From assembly GCF_011683955.1 (NCBI RefSeq), contig NZ_JAAQPI010000022.1, positions 24,398 to 88,397 on the forward strand: a stretch of 64,000 nt of DNA, in the 5' to 3' direction. Below, one piece after another: positions 37,101 through 44,586 of the stretch (the first letter of the stretch is position 1; the number at the start of each line of letters is the position of its first letter). Source of the stretch: Pseudomaricurvus alkylphenolicus (lineage in GTDB: Bacteria; Pseudomonadota; Gammaproteobacteria; Pseudomonadales; Cellvibrionaceae). The position numbers were made by a program, and so were the translations under genes. Below the pieces are notes generated by a model that was not told the origin of the DNA, did no database searches, and saw only the letters and a program-made list of their open reading frames with translations.

Positions 37101-38062
37101 GTCGCGACCTGGCCAGCCTGAGAGAGCGCTACCGCGACCGCCTGCAAAAAACACTGCAGAGCAGCGACGATTCCATCGAACGGGACAATATCGCCTCCTG
37201 GGATTTCGACAAGCTGCCTCAGGACGTCCGCCTGAAACGCGCGGGTATGAGTATCACTGCCTATCCGGCACTGAAGGACAAGGGCGATACGGTAGAACTC
37301 AAGCTGCACGATAACCCGGTGGAGGCCAGTTTTGACAGCCGGTCGGGGATTGTTCGCCTGGCGTTACAACGCTTGCATACCACGGTAAAACCACTGCGTA
37401 AGGAATTGCTGCGAGGCAAAGACATAGGCTTGACCGTGGTCAGCCTGGGCAAGCGTGAACAGGTGGTGGACGATATGCTGATGGCCGCTGTGGCGGACGT
37501 CTGTTTTCCGAATACTGAAGCCGGTGGCGAGGGAGCTTTACCTCGTGACCGGGATGAATTCGAAAAGCAAGTGGATGCCGGGCGTGTTCGGGTAACCGCT
37601 CGCGCCAGAGAGCTGGAAACCCTGTTGCTCAATTTGCTCAACCAAGTGGTGGCTATCAAAAAAACCATCAAGTCCAGCAAAAACGCGCTGGCAATGGCAT
37701 TGGCGGCCGGGGATATCAACCAACAACTGCAACAGCTGATTTATCCCGGCTTTATGCTGACGACGCCCAGTGACTGGTTACAACAGTACCCGCGTTATCT
37801 GAAGGCCATTCAACTGCGGCTGGACAAGGTGGCGCTGCAGACCCAAAAGGACAAAATCTGGACGGCGGAAGTCGAAGCCCTTTGGAATCGCTGGCAGCAG
37901 CGAGTGGATAAGGAAGGGCTGGCGACGGTATTAAATAATACTGCCTTGCTGCAATACCGGTGGATGCTGGAAGAGTATCGGGTTTCGCTGTTTGCCCAGT
38001 CTCTCAAAACCCTGATGCCGGTGTCGGCCAAACGGCTGAACAAACTTTGGGAAGAGGCCTGA
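34151..38062 (+). CDS. hrpA: ATP-dependent RNA helicase HrpA
   Basis: 1303 residues from TTG 34151, which follows GGGGGAG at five bases and gives nearly the E. coli length of 1300. DEAH-box motifs: Walker A GETGSGKT at 98-105, DEAH at 195-198, SAT just after, and QRQGRCGRVSEG (motif VI). HA2/ratchet and a large C-terminal DUF3418 region follow. HrpA rescues stalled or collided ribosomes on mRNA. The in-frame ATG 34076 would overlap the amidotransferase deeply and is rejected. Its stop overlaps the next ATG. Confidence 0.95.
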   Translation: MSTEALQQLQPPLDEVMGRDRYRLQRQWHDIQDRSRAGKPVDKALQKLSQAVERSQQLLQRRQEAVPEIKFPEELPVSGRRDEIASLIDKHQVVILAGETGSGKTTQLPKICLSLGRGVKGLIGHTQPRRIAARTVASRIAEELDTPLGSSVGYQVRFTDHSQDTSHIKLMTDGILLAEIQHDRYLSKYDTLIIDEAHERSLNIDFLLGYLKRILPKRPDLKLIITSATIDLQRFSEHFDKAPIIEVSGRTYPVETRYRPMADQDDDLYGAICDTVEEILQEERNSTRRGGDILVFLSGEREIREAALALRKADIPHLEVLPLYARLSLAEQNRVFNAHKGRRVVLATNVAETSITVPGIRYVIDPGFARISRYSFRSKVQRLPIEAISQASANQRQGRCGRVSEGVCYRLYDEQDFLNRPEFTDAEILRTNLAAVILQMLNLRIGDVRHFPFVDKPDQRLLNDGFKLLQELQAVDGKGKVKPLGRQLMTLPVDPRLGRMVLAGAKTGALREILIIASALSIQDPRERPAEKKQAADEKHRRFNDDHSDFLAFINLWDYAEQQRQDLSQNQFRKLCKREFLSWLRLREWREIHHQLLLALKPLHLKANREAAGYEAVHRGLISGLLGYVGNKAEEKEYLGARNRRFHIFPGSSQAKKAPKWIVAGQLLETSRLFAHQVAKVDPGWVLEAAEHLVKRTQFEPHYDVRSGQVMAFEKISLYGLVLVEKRRVSYGGIDPVTSREVFIRAALVEGRYRGKGKFFKHNQNLVEELQELEAKSRRRDILVDDEVLYRFYDERVPADIVNLAGFERWRKDMEKATPRGEPGQLYMERDYLMRHDAAAVTEAQFPGELNWQGLTFALKYHFEPGHKEDGVSIQVPVAALHLVPEHRLEWIIPGILREKCIAMVKGLSKQWRKHFVPVPAFVDKALAGMKADDVPLAEALSHQLKRQTTLDIPIEEWAGCRLDNYYLFNIQVVDENGKVLAQGRDLASLRERYRDRLQKTLQSSDDSIERDNIASWDFDKLPQDVRLKRAGMSITAYPALKDKGDTVELKLHDNPVEASFDSRSGIVRLALQRLHTTVKPLRKELLRGKDIGLTVVSLGKREQVVDDMLMAAVADVCFPNTEAGGEGALPRDRDEFEKQVDAGRVRVTARARELETLLLNLLNQVVAIKKTIKSSKNALAMALAAGDINQQLQQLIYPGFMLTTPSDWLQQYPRYLKAIQLRLDKVALQTQKDKIWTAEVEALWNRWQQRVDKEGLATVLNNTALLQYRWMLEEYRVSLFAQSLKTLMPVSAKRLNKLWEEA

Positions 38063-39015
38063 TGTCAACCTTTGCCTGGCGCAATGCCCGACTGCAACAA
38101 ACCTCCTACACCGTTCAGTGTGGCGAGTATCAGCTGGGTTTGCGTCGCTGCCATGCCAATACCGGTGCCACTCCGGAAGCTCCCCCGATCCTGATGGTGG
38201 CCGGTTTTAATCACGGCTCCGAGGTGTTTTGGCCGCAGCAGGCCGAAGCAGGTCTGGCACCTTACCTCGCGGATCAGGGCTTCGACGTGTTTGTGGCTGA
38301 ACTGCGCGGCAAGGGGGCCAGCTGGCCGGAAGTCTCCCGTCACAGTAAGTGGGGACTGCACGAACTCATCACCCAGGACATTCCCGCCCATTTACGCAAA
38401 ATCGCGAAGTTGCGTCCCGGCGCACCACAGTTTTGGATCGGTCACGGACTGGGCAGTCTATTGCTCAGTGCCTGCTACAGTCGCCTGGACCTATTGCCGG
38501 CGCCGGTGCTGGGATTCGCGCATTTCGCGCCTCAGCGCCGCTGCGAATTCAGTTCTATGCTTAAAACCCTTCGCTATATGCAATGGCAAGGGGGCCTGGG
38601 CCTCTGCAGTTTGCTGTATGGCCGAAGCGGTCTGCCTGGCAAGCCGGTCGAAAGCCGGGACGTCAGCCATCAGTGGCAGCAGTGGTTAACTCAGCCCCAG
38701 TGGCTCGACTCAACCGACAATACGGATTACGTCAGGTTGTTGCGGGCACGAGGTTTACCGCCGAGCCTCTATTTTGCCGTGCAGGGCAATGCGCTGTGGG
38801 GTGGCGTCGATGATGCTCGCCTGTGGATGAAAGAGTTGGGGCGCCACGACGCACGATTGATCGGGCTCGGCAAGGCGGTGGGCAATCTGCGCAACTATAA
38901 CGCCACCAGCATGCTCACACATGTAGACGCCTGCGAGGATCATTTTGTACAGTTACACCATTGGCTGACGGAACAAAAGCAGGCGTTTGAGGGTCATTAC
39001 AGTCGCCGGGCATAA
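38062..39015 (+). CDS. Alpha/beta hydrolase
   Basis: 317 residues from ATG 38062 (TGATG overlap with hrpA). Alpha/beta-hydrolase core: VAGFNHGSEVFWPQQAE (oxyanion), FDVFVAELRGKGAS, and the elbow in the form IGHGLGSLL, where glycine replaces the nucleophile serine (GHGLG instead of GHSLG). A histidine (VDACEDHFVQLHHW) is present near the C-terminus. The missing serine suggests a non-hydrolytic or altered enzyme. Function is unknown. Confidence 0.78.
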   Translation: MSTFAWRNARLQQTSYTVQCGEYQLGLRRCHANTGATPEAPPILMVAGFNHGSEVFWPQQAEAGLAPYLADQGFDVFVAELRGKGASWPEVSRHSKWGLHELITQDIPAHLRKIAKLRPGAPQFWIGHGLGSLLLSACYSRLDLLPAPVLGFAHFAPQRRCEFSSMLKTLRYMQWQGGLGLCSLLYGRSGLPGKPVESRDVSHQWQQWLTQPQWLDSTDNTDYVRLLRARGLPPSLYFAVQGNALWGGVDDARLWMKELGRHDARLIGLGKAVGNLRNYNATSMLTHVDACEDHFVQLHHWLTEQKQAFEGHYSRRA

Positions 39016-39061
39016 GACAACATCTGATTTACAGACTTTTTACAGATTTTGTGAACGGAGT

Positions 39062-39090
39062 GGAAACTTCCTGTTTGCCGTTCGGTCATA
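39062..39090 (+). promoter_or_regulatory. Possible ECF-sigma-type promoter before hvfA
   Basis: GGAAAC (39062-39067), a 16-base spacer and GGTCATA (39084-39090) resemble extracytoplasmic-function sigma promoters, which control some related RiPP operons. It is 148 bases before the precursor start, which is long, and other promoter-like sequences lie between. A tandem TTTACAGA / TTTTTACAGA lies just upstream (about 39028-39047). Confidence 0.2.
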
Positions 39091-39237
39091 GTAGGCATCA
39101 TCACGGTAACTGCAGTTTGACGTTCAGCGGGCAGTGCACCCAGTGATTGGTCTGCTTAGTCCGGTGTCGTACCGACAGACTTTGTACAATCCGGATCATA
39201 ACAACGAAAACGACTGTTCAACCAAAGGAACACGATT

Positions 39238-39645
39238 ATGGCGAAGAAAACAATGACTCCTCTGGCAGCTGCTGTTGGTGCTGCTTTTGTAGCGGGTGCA
39301 ATGATGACTCCGGTCGCATCTGCAGCGGAAAATCCGTTTGCGGCGACTGAGCTGAGCGCCGGTTACAATCTTGCCGGAAAAGACGCTGAAGGCAAATGCG
39401 GTGAAGGCAAGTGTGGCGAAGGCAAATGCGGTGGCGATAAAGCCGGTAAAGAAGGCAAGTGCGGTGAAGGCAAGTGCGGCGGCGACAAAGCCGGTAAAGA
39501 AGGCAAGTGCGGTGAAGGAAAATGCGGCGAAGGAAAATGCGGGGGCAACAAAGCACAGGGCGAAGGCAAATGCGGCGAAGGCAAGTGCGGCGGCAGCAAG
39601 GCCAAGGGCGAAGGCAAATGCGGTGAGGGTAAGTGTGGCGGTTAA
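39238..39645 (+). CDS. hvfA: HvfA-like RiPP precursor with twelve EGKCG motifs
   Basis: 135 residues. A signal peptide (hydrophobic core about 9-27, cleavage near ASA-AEN) leads a mature region of about 100 residues with twelve EGKCG motifs, in groups separated by GDKAGK, GNKAQG and GSKAKG, and twelve cysteines, all in EGKCG. In Haemophilus HvfA such motifs are converted by HvfB/HvfC to oxazolone-thioamide pairs that bind copper. The next two genes encode these partners. The start has AAGGA eight bases upstream. I take this as exported copper-binding RiPP. Confidence 0.92.
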   Translation: MAKKTMTPLAAAVGAAFVAGAMMTPVASAAENPFAATELSAGYNLAGKDAEGKCGEGKCGEGKCGGDKAGKEGKCGEGKCGGDKAGKEGKCGEGKCGEGKCGGNKAQGEGKCGEGKCGGSKAKGEGKCGEGKCGG

Positions 39646-39690
39646 TTCGCCCATCAGATCTTTTTGATCAGGCTTAACCTTGCCTAACAG

Positions 39691-39738
39691 AATGGCCGCT
39701 CAGGATTTATTTGTGAATCTTCAGCGGCCATTTTATTT
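39691..39738 (+). terminator. Intrinsic terminator/attenuator between hvfA and hvfB
   Basis: Stem AATGGCCGCT / AGCGGCCATT around a 22-base loop, followed by TTTTATTTT. It lies between the precursor and its modifying enzymes, so partial read-through would give more precursor than enzyme from one promoter. Confidence 0.8.
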
Positions 39739-39763
39739 TGCCAAATAATAACTGGAGCACGCT

Positions 39764-40636
39764 ATGACACCCACCGAGGCATCGCCGGCAAACCGCTTTT
39801 CTGTGCAAGGAGCCGGCCTGGGGTTAAGGCGCAGCCTGTTGGATGACCTGTCCGATATCGATACGGATCAAGTCCAATTTATGGAAGTGGCCCCGGAAAA
39901 CTGGATTCGACTGGGTGGGCGCTTTGGCAAAAAATTCCATGAATACACCGAGCGCTTTCCGTTTGTCTGCCACGGCCTGTCACTGTCGATCGGTTCCACC
40001 GATCCACTGGATATGGATCTGCTTGCCGACATCAAAACGTTTCTAAAAAAACACGGCATCAAACGCTATACCGAACATCTAAGTTATTGCAGCGACGGCG
40101 GACACCTCTACGACTTGATGCCGATACCGTTTACAGAAGAAGCGGTGAAACATGTTGCGGGGCGCATTGCTCAGGTGCAGGACTTTTTGGGCGAACGCAT
40201 CGCGATGGAAAACGTTTCCTACTACTGTGCACCGCAGCAGGAAATGAGCGAAATAGAATTTATCAATGCGGTTATCGACGAGGCGGACTGCGACCTGTTG
40301 TTAGACGTCAATAACATCTACGTGAACAGCATCAATCACCGTTACGACCCCTACGAATTTCTCACCCAGTTACCCGCCGAAAGAGCGGTGTATGTACACG
40401 TGGCCGGCCACTACGATGAAGCGGAAGATCTGCGAGTGGATACCCATGGGGCTGACGTCATTGATCCTGTGTGGGATCTGTTGGAGGCGGCCTACAAACG
40501 TTTCGGCGTGATGCCTACATTGCTGGAGCGGGATTTTAATATTCCCACGGTGCCCGAACTTCTCAAAGAAGTGGACACTATCCGCCAGATCCAGGCGGCA
40601 TGTACGACTACCCAAGAACCTGCCCTGACTCGCTAA
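39764..40636 (+). CDS. hvfB: HvfB-like multinuclear iron enzyme (DUF692/MNIO)
   Basis: 290 residues of the MNIO (DUF692) family, TIM-barrel enzymes with two or three iron ions that modify RiPP cysteines. Likely metal ligands: His70 (CHGLSLS), Glu104-His105 (EHLSYC), Glu149-Asn150 (ENVSYY), Asp181 and Asn183 (DVNNIYVN), His212 and His216 (HVAGHYD), Asp226-His228 (DTHG) and Glu255 (ERDFNIP). It lies 25 bases past the attenuator and 16 before hvfC. It is inferred to install oxazolone/thioamide groups on HvfA. Confidence 0.93.
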   Translation: MTPTEASPANRFSVQGAGLGLRRSLLDDLSDIDTDQVQFMEVAPENWIRLGGRFGKKFHEYTERFPFVCHGLSLSIGSTDPLDMDLLADIKTFLKKHGIKRYTEHLSYCSDGGHLYDLMPIPFTEEAVKHVAGRIAQVQDFLGERIAMENVSYYCAPQQEMSEIEFINAVIDEADCDLLLDVNNIYVNSINHRYDPYEFLTQLPAERAVYVHVAGHYDEAEDLRVDTHGADVIDPVWDLLEAAYKRFGVMPTLLERDFNIPTVPELLKEVDTIRQIQAACTTTQEPALTR

Positions 40637-40651
40637 GTGATTTGACAAGCC

Positions 40652-41404
40652 ATGACCACATTTATTGAAACCCAAAAGCATCTGGCCGATCACTTGCGCG
40701 ATCCCGCTCACAATGCGCCACCGTCCGATGTCGAAGACCGTCGCCTGCAAATCTATCGGGATCTTATTTTTAAAAACATCGAAGGCTTTCTAAGCGGCGG
40801 TTTTCCGATTCTGAGGAGCCTCTATTGTGAACAAAGCTGGCTGATGCTGGTGAGGGACTTTATCAAAGGGCACCGGTCTCACTCACCGTACTTTCTGGAA
40901 ATCAGCCAGGAATTTATCCGCTACCTGCAAGAAGAGAGAGGTGTGCAGGAAGGGGATCCGGCGTTCTTGTTGGAGTTGGCGCACTATGAGTGGGTTGAAC
41001 TGGCGCTCGATGTCTCTGAGGAAGACATTCCACGGGACGACAACGGCGAGATTCTGCATACCGAAGATCTGCTTGGCGAAAGCCCGGTGGTATCGCCCCT
41101 GGCCTGGAATTTGTCCTACCAGTATCCGGTTCATCATCTTGGCCCGGAATTTCGCCCGGACGAACCTCCAGAGCAACCTACTTTTCTGATCGTATATCGC
41201 AACCGTCATGATCAAATTCAATTTATGGAGTCCAACGCGCTGACAATCCGCCTGTTAAACCTGCTGGAGGGTGAGGAAGCACTCACTGGCGAAAAAGCGC
41301 TGCGTAAACTGGCTGATGAGATGCAACATCCGGAGCCCGACGCTCTGATTCAGATGGGACAAAATTTGCTCAACAAATTGCAGGCTTGTGACATTATTTT
41401 TTAA
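40652..41404 (+). CDS. hvfC: HvfC-like DUF2063 partner protein
   Basis: 250 residues. DUF2063 proteins accompany MNIO enzymes and help present the precursor peptide. The N-terminus (QKHLADHLRDPAHNAPPSDVEDRRLQIYRDLIFKNIEGFL) is typical, and a winged-helix-like C-terminal region (LTGEKALRKLADEM) follows. It sits directly behind hvfB. No DoxX-like membrane gene or other Hvf-type accessory follows, so the operon seems minimal. Confidence 0.9.
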   Translation: MTTFIETQKHLADHLRDPAHNAPPSDVEDRRLQIYRDLIFKNIEGFLSGGFPILRSLYCEQSWLMLVRDFIKGHRSHSPYFLEISQEFIRYLQEERGVQEGDPAFLLELAHYEWVELALDVSEEDIPRDDNGEILHTEDLLGESPVVSPLAWNLSYQYPVHHLGPEFRPDEPPEQPTFLIVYRNRHDQIQFMESNALTIRLLNLLEGEEALTGEKALRKLADEMQHPEPDALIQMGQNLLNKLQACDIIF

Positions 41405-41664
41405 TAATAATGACAGTCTATTAGCACTGATAGTTTTAGATTTTCTCCAAGCTTATGATTTATAAGCACTTTTCCATATTTTTCTGCCTTCCGTTCCGCG
41501 CTTGCCAAATAGCAATAAAAACCTACTTTATTACACATTGGTAACATTACTGTCACATTTGGTCGTCAGAATTCCCTGCCATAACGTAATCGATGAGCAA
41601 GGGTTGCGTTCAAAAATACAAAATACTTGGTCATTACAATCACAATTTTTTAGGGGATAACTCC

Positions 41665-42741
41665 ATGAAAAAAGCACTGTTGCCTCTGACTATCGTTGCT
41701 TTGGCTTCTCAGGCCAACGCCGGTACTGTTACAACTAAGGGTGACGATCTTGTGATCGATACCAAAGGTGGCTTCAAGGTCTACACTGCCGACAAGAGCA
41801 AGAGCTTCCAGATCGGTGGCCGTTTGCAGTGGGACTACGAGGCGGACGAGTCCGACGTAAAAGATGATACTGATGACTTTGATGTACGCCGTGCGCGCCT
41901 CTACGTAAAAGGTAATGTCGGTAACTGGGCCTATAAAGCACAGTTCAATATTGCCGAGAGCAGTGGTGCTAAAGGTGGTGACGCAGAAGACCTGTATATT
42001 CGCTACACCGGATTTGGCAAGCAGGCCAACGTTACTTTGGGTAAGCAAAAAGAACCGTTTGGTCTGGAATCGCTGACCAGCTCTAAAGATATCTCCTCTC
42101 TTGAGCGTTCAGCCATGACCGAATTCTACACTCCAGGCCGCAACTCCGGTCTGCAGCTGCACGGCAAGGGCAGCAACTGGACTTATGGCATTGGTGTGTT
42201 TGAAGCCGATGGTGACGGTTCCAACGATGCGGACCACACTGCTGTTACCGGCCGCTTTACTTTCAATCCTGTGAAGACCGATAGCACCATCGTACACCTG
42301 GGCGCCGGTTTCTCCACCCGCGATGCCGATACCAGCGATGATGAGCTCGACGTTTATAACCTGGAACTGGCCACCGCCATGGGCCCCTTCCATGCTCAGG
42401 CGGAGTACTTTGACGCCGAGCAGGGCGACGAAGATGCCGATGGCTACTACGTTCAGTTGGGTTACGTCTTTAACGGCAAGCGTCCCTACAAAGACGGCAA
42501 GTTCAAGAAGGTTAAGCCTTCCAGCAAGGACGGCGCCTGGGAGCTGGTGCTGCGTTATGAAGACGGTGACGGCAAGTACAGCGACATTGATCTGAGCAGC
42601 GGCGATGGTGAGCAGACCACCATTGGCGTCAACTACTACCTCAACAGCAACGTGCGCCTGGGCCTGAGCTTCATGGATGGCGAGCAGGACAACGTTGGTG
42701 ACGGTGAAGAGCTGCGCTTCAGAACCCAGTTCACTTTCTAA
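41665..42741 (+). CDS. OprP/OprO-type outer-membrane porin
   Basis: 358 residues from ATG 41665, with AGGGG eight bases upstream and a typical signal peptide (cleavage ANA-GTV at about 19). The mature part is acidic and beta-rich: GGFKVYTADKSKSFQIGGRLQWDYE at the N-terminus, QKEPFGLESLTSSKDISSLERS, and the terminal phenylalanine RFRTQFTF. OprP-type porins conduct phosphate or polyphosphate. An imperfect Pho-box-like CTGTCAC / TCGTCA pair lies at 41550-41568, but its spacing is two bases off. It follows the hvf operon by 260 bases. Confidence 0.86.
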   Translation: MKKALLPLTIVALASQANAGTVTTKGDDLVIDTKGGFKVYTADKSKSFQIGGRLQWDYEADESDVKDDTDDFDVRRARLYVKGNVGNWAYKAQFNIAESSGAKGGDAEDLYIRYTGFGKQANVTLGKQKEPFGLESLTSSKDISSLERSAMTEFYTPGRNSGLQLHGKGSNWTYGIGVFEADGDGSNDADHTAVTGRFTFNPVKTDSTIVHLGAGFSTRDADTSDDELDVYNLELATAMGPFHAQAEYFDAEQGDEDADGYYVQLGYVFNGKRPYKDGKFKKVKPSSKDGAWELVLRYEDGDGKYSDIDLSSGDGEQTTIGVNYYLNSNVRLGLSFMDGEQDNVGDGEELRFRTQFTF

Positions 42742-42771
42742 ACCGCCTGGTTTGAAGTGATTTGAGGTCAC

Positions 42772-42800
42772 AAAAAGCCCCGCCAAGTGCGGGGTTTTTT
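42772..42800 (+). terminator. Intrinsic terminator of the porin gene
   Basis: CCCCGC / GCGGGG stem with CAAGT loop, A-run before and six T's after. Confidence 0.9.
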
Positions 42801-42924
42801 GATTCCATTGGTCCAACTTAAACGTTAACGTTTATTATCACGGCGCTCCTTGATGCTGCATTCCGCCCTGAGATAGAATCGCGAGCCTATGGGTTCAGGT
42901 TTATACTCAAAAGGAGCGATGCAT

Positions 42925-43665
42925 ATGGCCAAGGGAGCGAAAGTGGCGAACAGACTGAAAGCAGCCGCAATGGCGGCGATCCTCGGCTTTATGGGTGCTT
43001 CTGCACACGCCTATGATGGTGCCGAAGCCGACCCCTGGGAAGGTATGAATCGCAAGATCTTTGCCTTCAACGATACCCTCGATGTGTACTTCCTCAAGCC
43101 GGTCGCCAAGGGCTACCGAGCGGTCATGCCGGATCTGGTGGAAACAGGCGTCTCCAATGCCTTTTCCAATCTCCTGGAAATCCGCAACGTTGCCAACGAT
43201 ATCCTGCAATGGAAATGGGCGGCAGCGGGCAATGACTCGGGCCGCTTTTTGATCAATTCTACGATTGGGGTGGTCGGTGTCTTTGATGTGGCCGGCCAGA
43301 TTGGCCTCGACAAGAGTGATGGTGAAGACTTTGGTCAGACACTGGCCGCCTGGGGGGTAGGAGAGGGACCTTTTGTGGTGGTTCCCTTCTTTGGTCCGAA
43401 AACCCTGGGCTCGGCCGTGGGTATGCCGGTGGATTCCTACTTCAACCCGATTCGCTATGTCGACCATGTGCCCACGCGTAACACGGTCTACGCCACAGAT
43501 CTTGTCAGTGCCCGTGCCAGTATTTTAAGCGCCGAGGAGCTGCTCAGTGGTGACAAATACACCTTTATGCGCGATGCCTACCTCCAGCGCCGCGAGTACT
43601 TGCGTAATGACGGCGAAGTGGAAGACAGCTTCGGCGGCGACTTCGACGAAGAGGCGGACTTCTAA
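42925..43665 (+). CDS. mlaA: MlaA (VacJ) family outer-membrane protein
   Basis: 246 residues from ATG 42925 (AAGGAG at nine bases; ATG 42919 is too close). It matches MlaA: DPWEGMNRKIFAFNDTLDVYFLKPVAKGYR, RFLINSTIGVVGVFDVAGQIGL, and GPFVVVPFFGPKTL. MlaA removes mislocalised phospholipid from the outer leaflet, with OmpC and MlaC. No cysteine follows the signal (ASAHAYDGA), so it is not a lipoprotein as in E. coli. The tail is acidic (FGGDFDEEADF). No mlaBCDEF genes are in the window. Confidence 0.92.
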   Translation: MAKGAKVANRLKAAAMAAILGFMGASAHAYDGAEADPWEGMNRKIFAFNDTLDVYFLKPVAKGYRAVMPDLVETGVSNAFSNLLEIRNVANDILQWKWAAAGNDSGRFLINSTIGVVGVFDVAGQIGLDKSDGEDFGQTLAAWGVGEGPFVVVPFFGPKTLGSAVGMPVDSYFNPIRYVDHVPTRNTVYATDLVSARASILSAEELLSGDKYTFMRDAYLQRREYLRNDGEVEDSFGGDFDEEADF

Positions 43666-43705
43666 ATCCGTCGCTAACCATTGCTTTCGCCCAAATACCT
43701 GTCCG

Positions 43706-44182
43706 TCAGTGTAACAACTGGCGGGCTGCCTGTTCTGCGACCAGTTCAGTTTCGCTGATCGCCTCATAAAGCTCATCAAACCTTCCGCGTGCGCCCAGAC
43801 TACTGGTCAAGGCGAAGAGGGAGTCATCCAGTTCGCCTAAAGCCACAATGCGCAACCGTCTGGGCTTGGCGTCACAAAGACACAGATGCATCAGGCTGTG
43901 GTGAAGTTGCTCCAGAACCCTTCCAGCTGTGTCCAGCTTGCCTCTGGCCGAGTATGACGCTGCCAAATTATGGCTGGCAGAGATCTGCAGGGGCAGTATG
44001 CGGTGACAGTGGCAGCAGCCGTCCTGATCCAGCAACTGCCCTGCAATCAGACGGGCGCGGGTGAACAGATTGCAGGCCAGCTCAAAGCGACGATTGTTGT
44101 GATGCTGTGTGCCATCGACCATAAGTTGCCTAAAGGATTGAAGGGTGCCGGCAGGGAATGGGGCATTCTGAGAGGGGGGCAT
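43706..44182 (-). CDS. Fur-box-preceded TPR-like protein
   Basis: 158 residues, soluble, cysteine- and histidine-rich in the middle (DQDGCCHCHRILP) with helical repeats resembling TPRs (ACNLFTRARLIAGQL; NLAASYSARGKLDTAGRVLEQL). A strong Fur box lies directly before its start (14 bases), so it is probably induced by iron limitation. No family with known role is recognised; the CxxCHCH-like cluster could bind metal. The stop lies 40 bases from the mlaA stop, convergent. Confidence 0.7.
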   Translation of the reverse strand: MPPSQNAPFPAGTLQSFRQLMVDGTQHHNNRRFELACNLFTRARLIAGQLLDQDGCCHCHRILPLQISASHNLAASYSARGKLDTAGRVLEQLHHSLMHLCLCDAKPRRLRIVALGELDDSLFALTSSLGARGRFDELYEAISETELVAEQAARQLLH

Positions 44183-44195
44183 GGCGCATACCTGT

Positions 44196-44214
44196 GCAAA
44201 TGAGAATCATTATC
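44196..44214 (-). promoter_or_regulatory. Fur box
   Basis: GCAAATGAGAATCATTATC matches the 19-base Fur consensus GATAATGATAATCATTATC at 16 positions. It lies 14 bases before the start of the TPR-like gene. It may also face the tRNA-Arg promoter, but that lies 116 bases away. Confidence 0.82.
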
Positions 44215-44329
44215 AGTAATGGTATTGCCAGACGTCGATGGAGTCAACCGGGAATAAGCACAACCTAGCCCGGAATAACTGGGGGTAAATAAGTAATTGA
44301 AAGGGTTACAGATTTTTGAAAGAAAGGGG

Positions 44330-44358
44330 TTGACGGATGCCGGGTGGATCCCTATTAT
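44330..44358 (+). promoter_or_regulatory. Promoter of tRNA-Arg
   Basis: TTGACG (44330-44335), 17-base spacer, TATTAT (44353-44358), then ACGCGCC. The tRNA starts 13 bases later. Confidence 0.85.
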
Positions 44359-44370
44359 ACGCGCCTCAAC

Positions 44371-44447
44371 GCACTCGTAGCTCAGCTGGATAGAGTACTC
44401 GGCTACGAACCGAGCGGTCGAAGGTTCGAATCCTTCCGAGTGCGCCA
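44371..44447 (+). tRNA. tRNA-Arg (anticodon ACG), island attachment gene
   Basis: 77 bases with encoded CCA. Acceptor GCACTCG / CGAGTGC, anticodon loop CTACGAA with ACG. A tyrosine integrase gene lies 139 bases away, pointing at it, so its 3' end is the likely attachment site of the downstream island. I did not find a second copy of its 3' end in the window. Confidence 0.97.
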
Positions 44448-44451
44448 TCTC

Positions 44452-44483
44452 AAAAATCCTGGTTCTTTGAACCGGGATTTTTT
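44452..44483 (+). terminator. Intrinsic terminator after tRNA-Arg
   Basis: AAAAATCC-GGTTC / GAACC-GGATTTTT stem with TTT loop and one mismatch pair, then T's. It would also isolate the integrase gene from the tRNA transcript. Confidence 0.88.
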
Positions 44484-44586
44484 CGTTTTGGCGCTCCGAA
44501 AATTCCGAAACCCTTGATGTGACTGGGCTGTAGGCCAGTTGGTGTATTGGGTTAACCTCCTCTTCACACCGATTTTTTAAGGCAAT

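Noticed and set aside
39388..39642. Dense short tandem repeats that could look like a CRISPR array
   Set aside because: The repeats are in frame, encode EGKCG, and follow a signal peptide; there are no unique spacers of constant length.
41550..41568. Pho box before the OprP-like porin
   Set aside because: CTGTCAC and TCGTCA are present but spaced 13 rather than 11 bases apart, so PhoB binding is doubtful.
42925..43665. Start at ATG 42889 or 42919
   Set aside because: 42919 is only three bases from AAGGAG and 42889 has no ribosome site; 42925 fits best.
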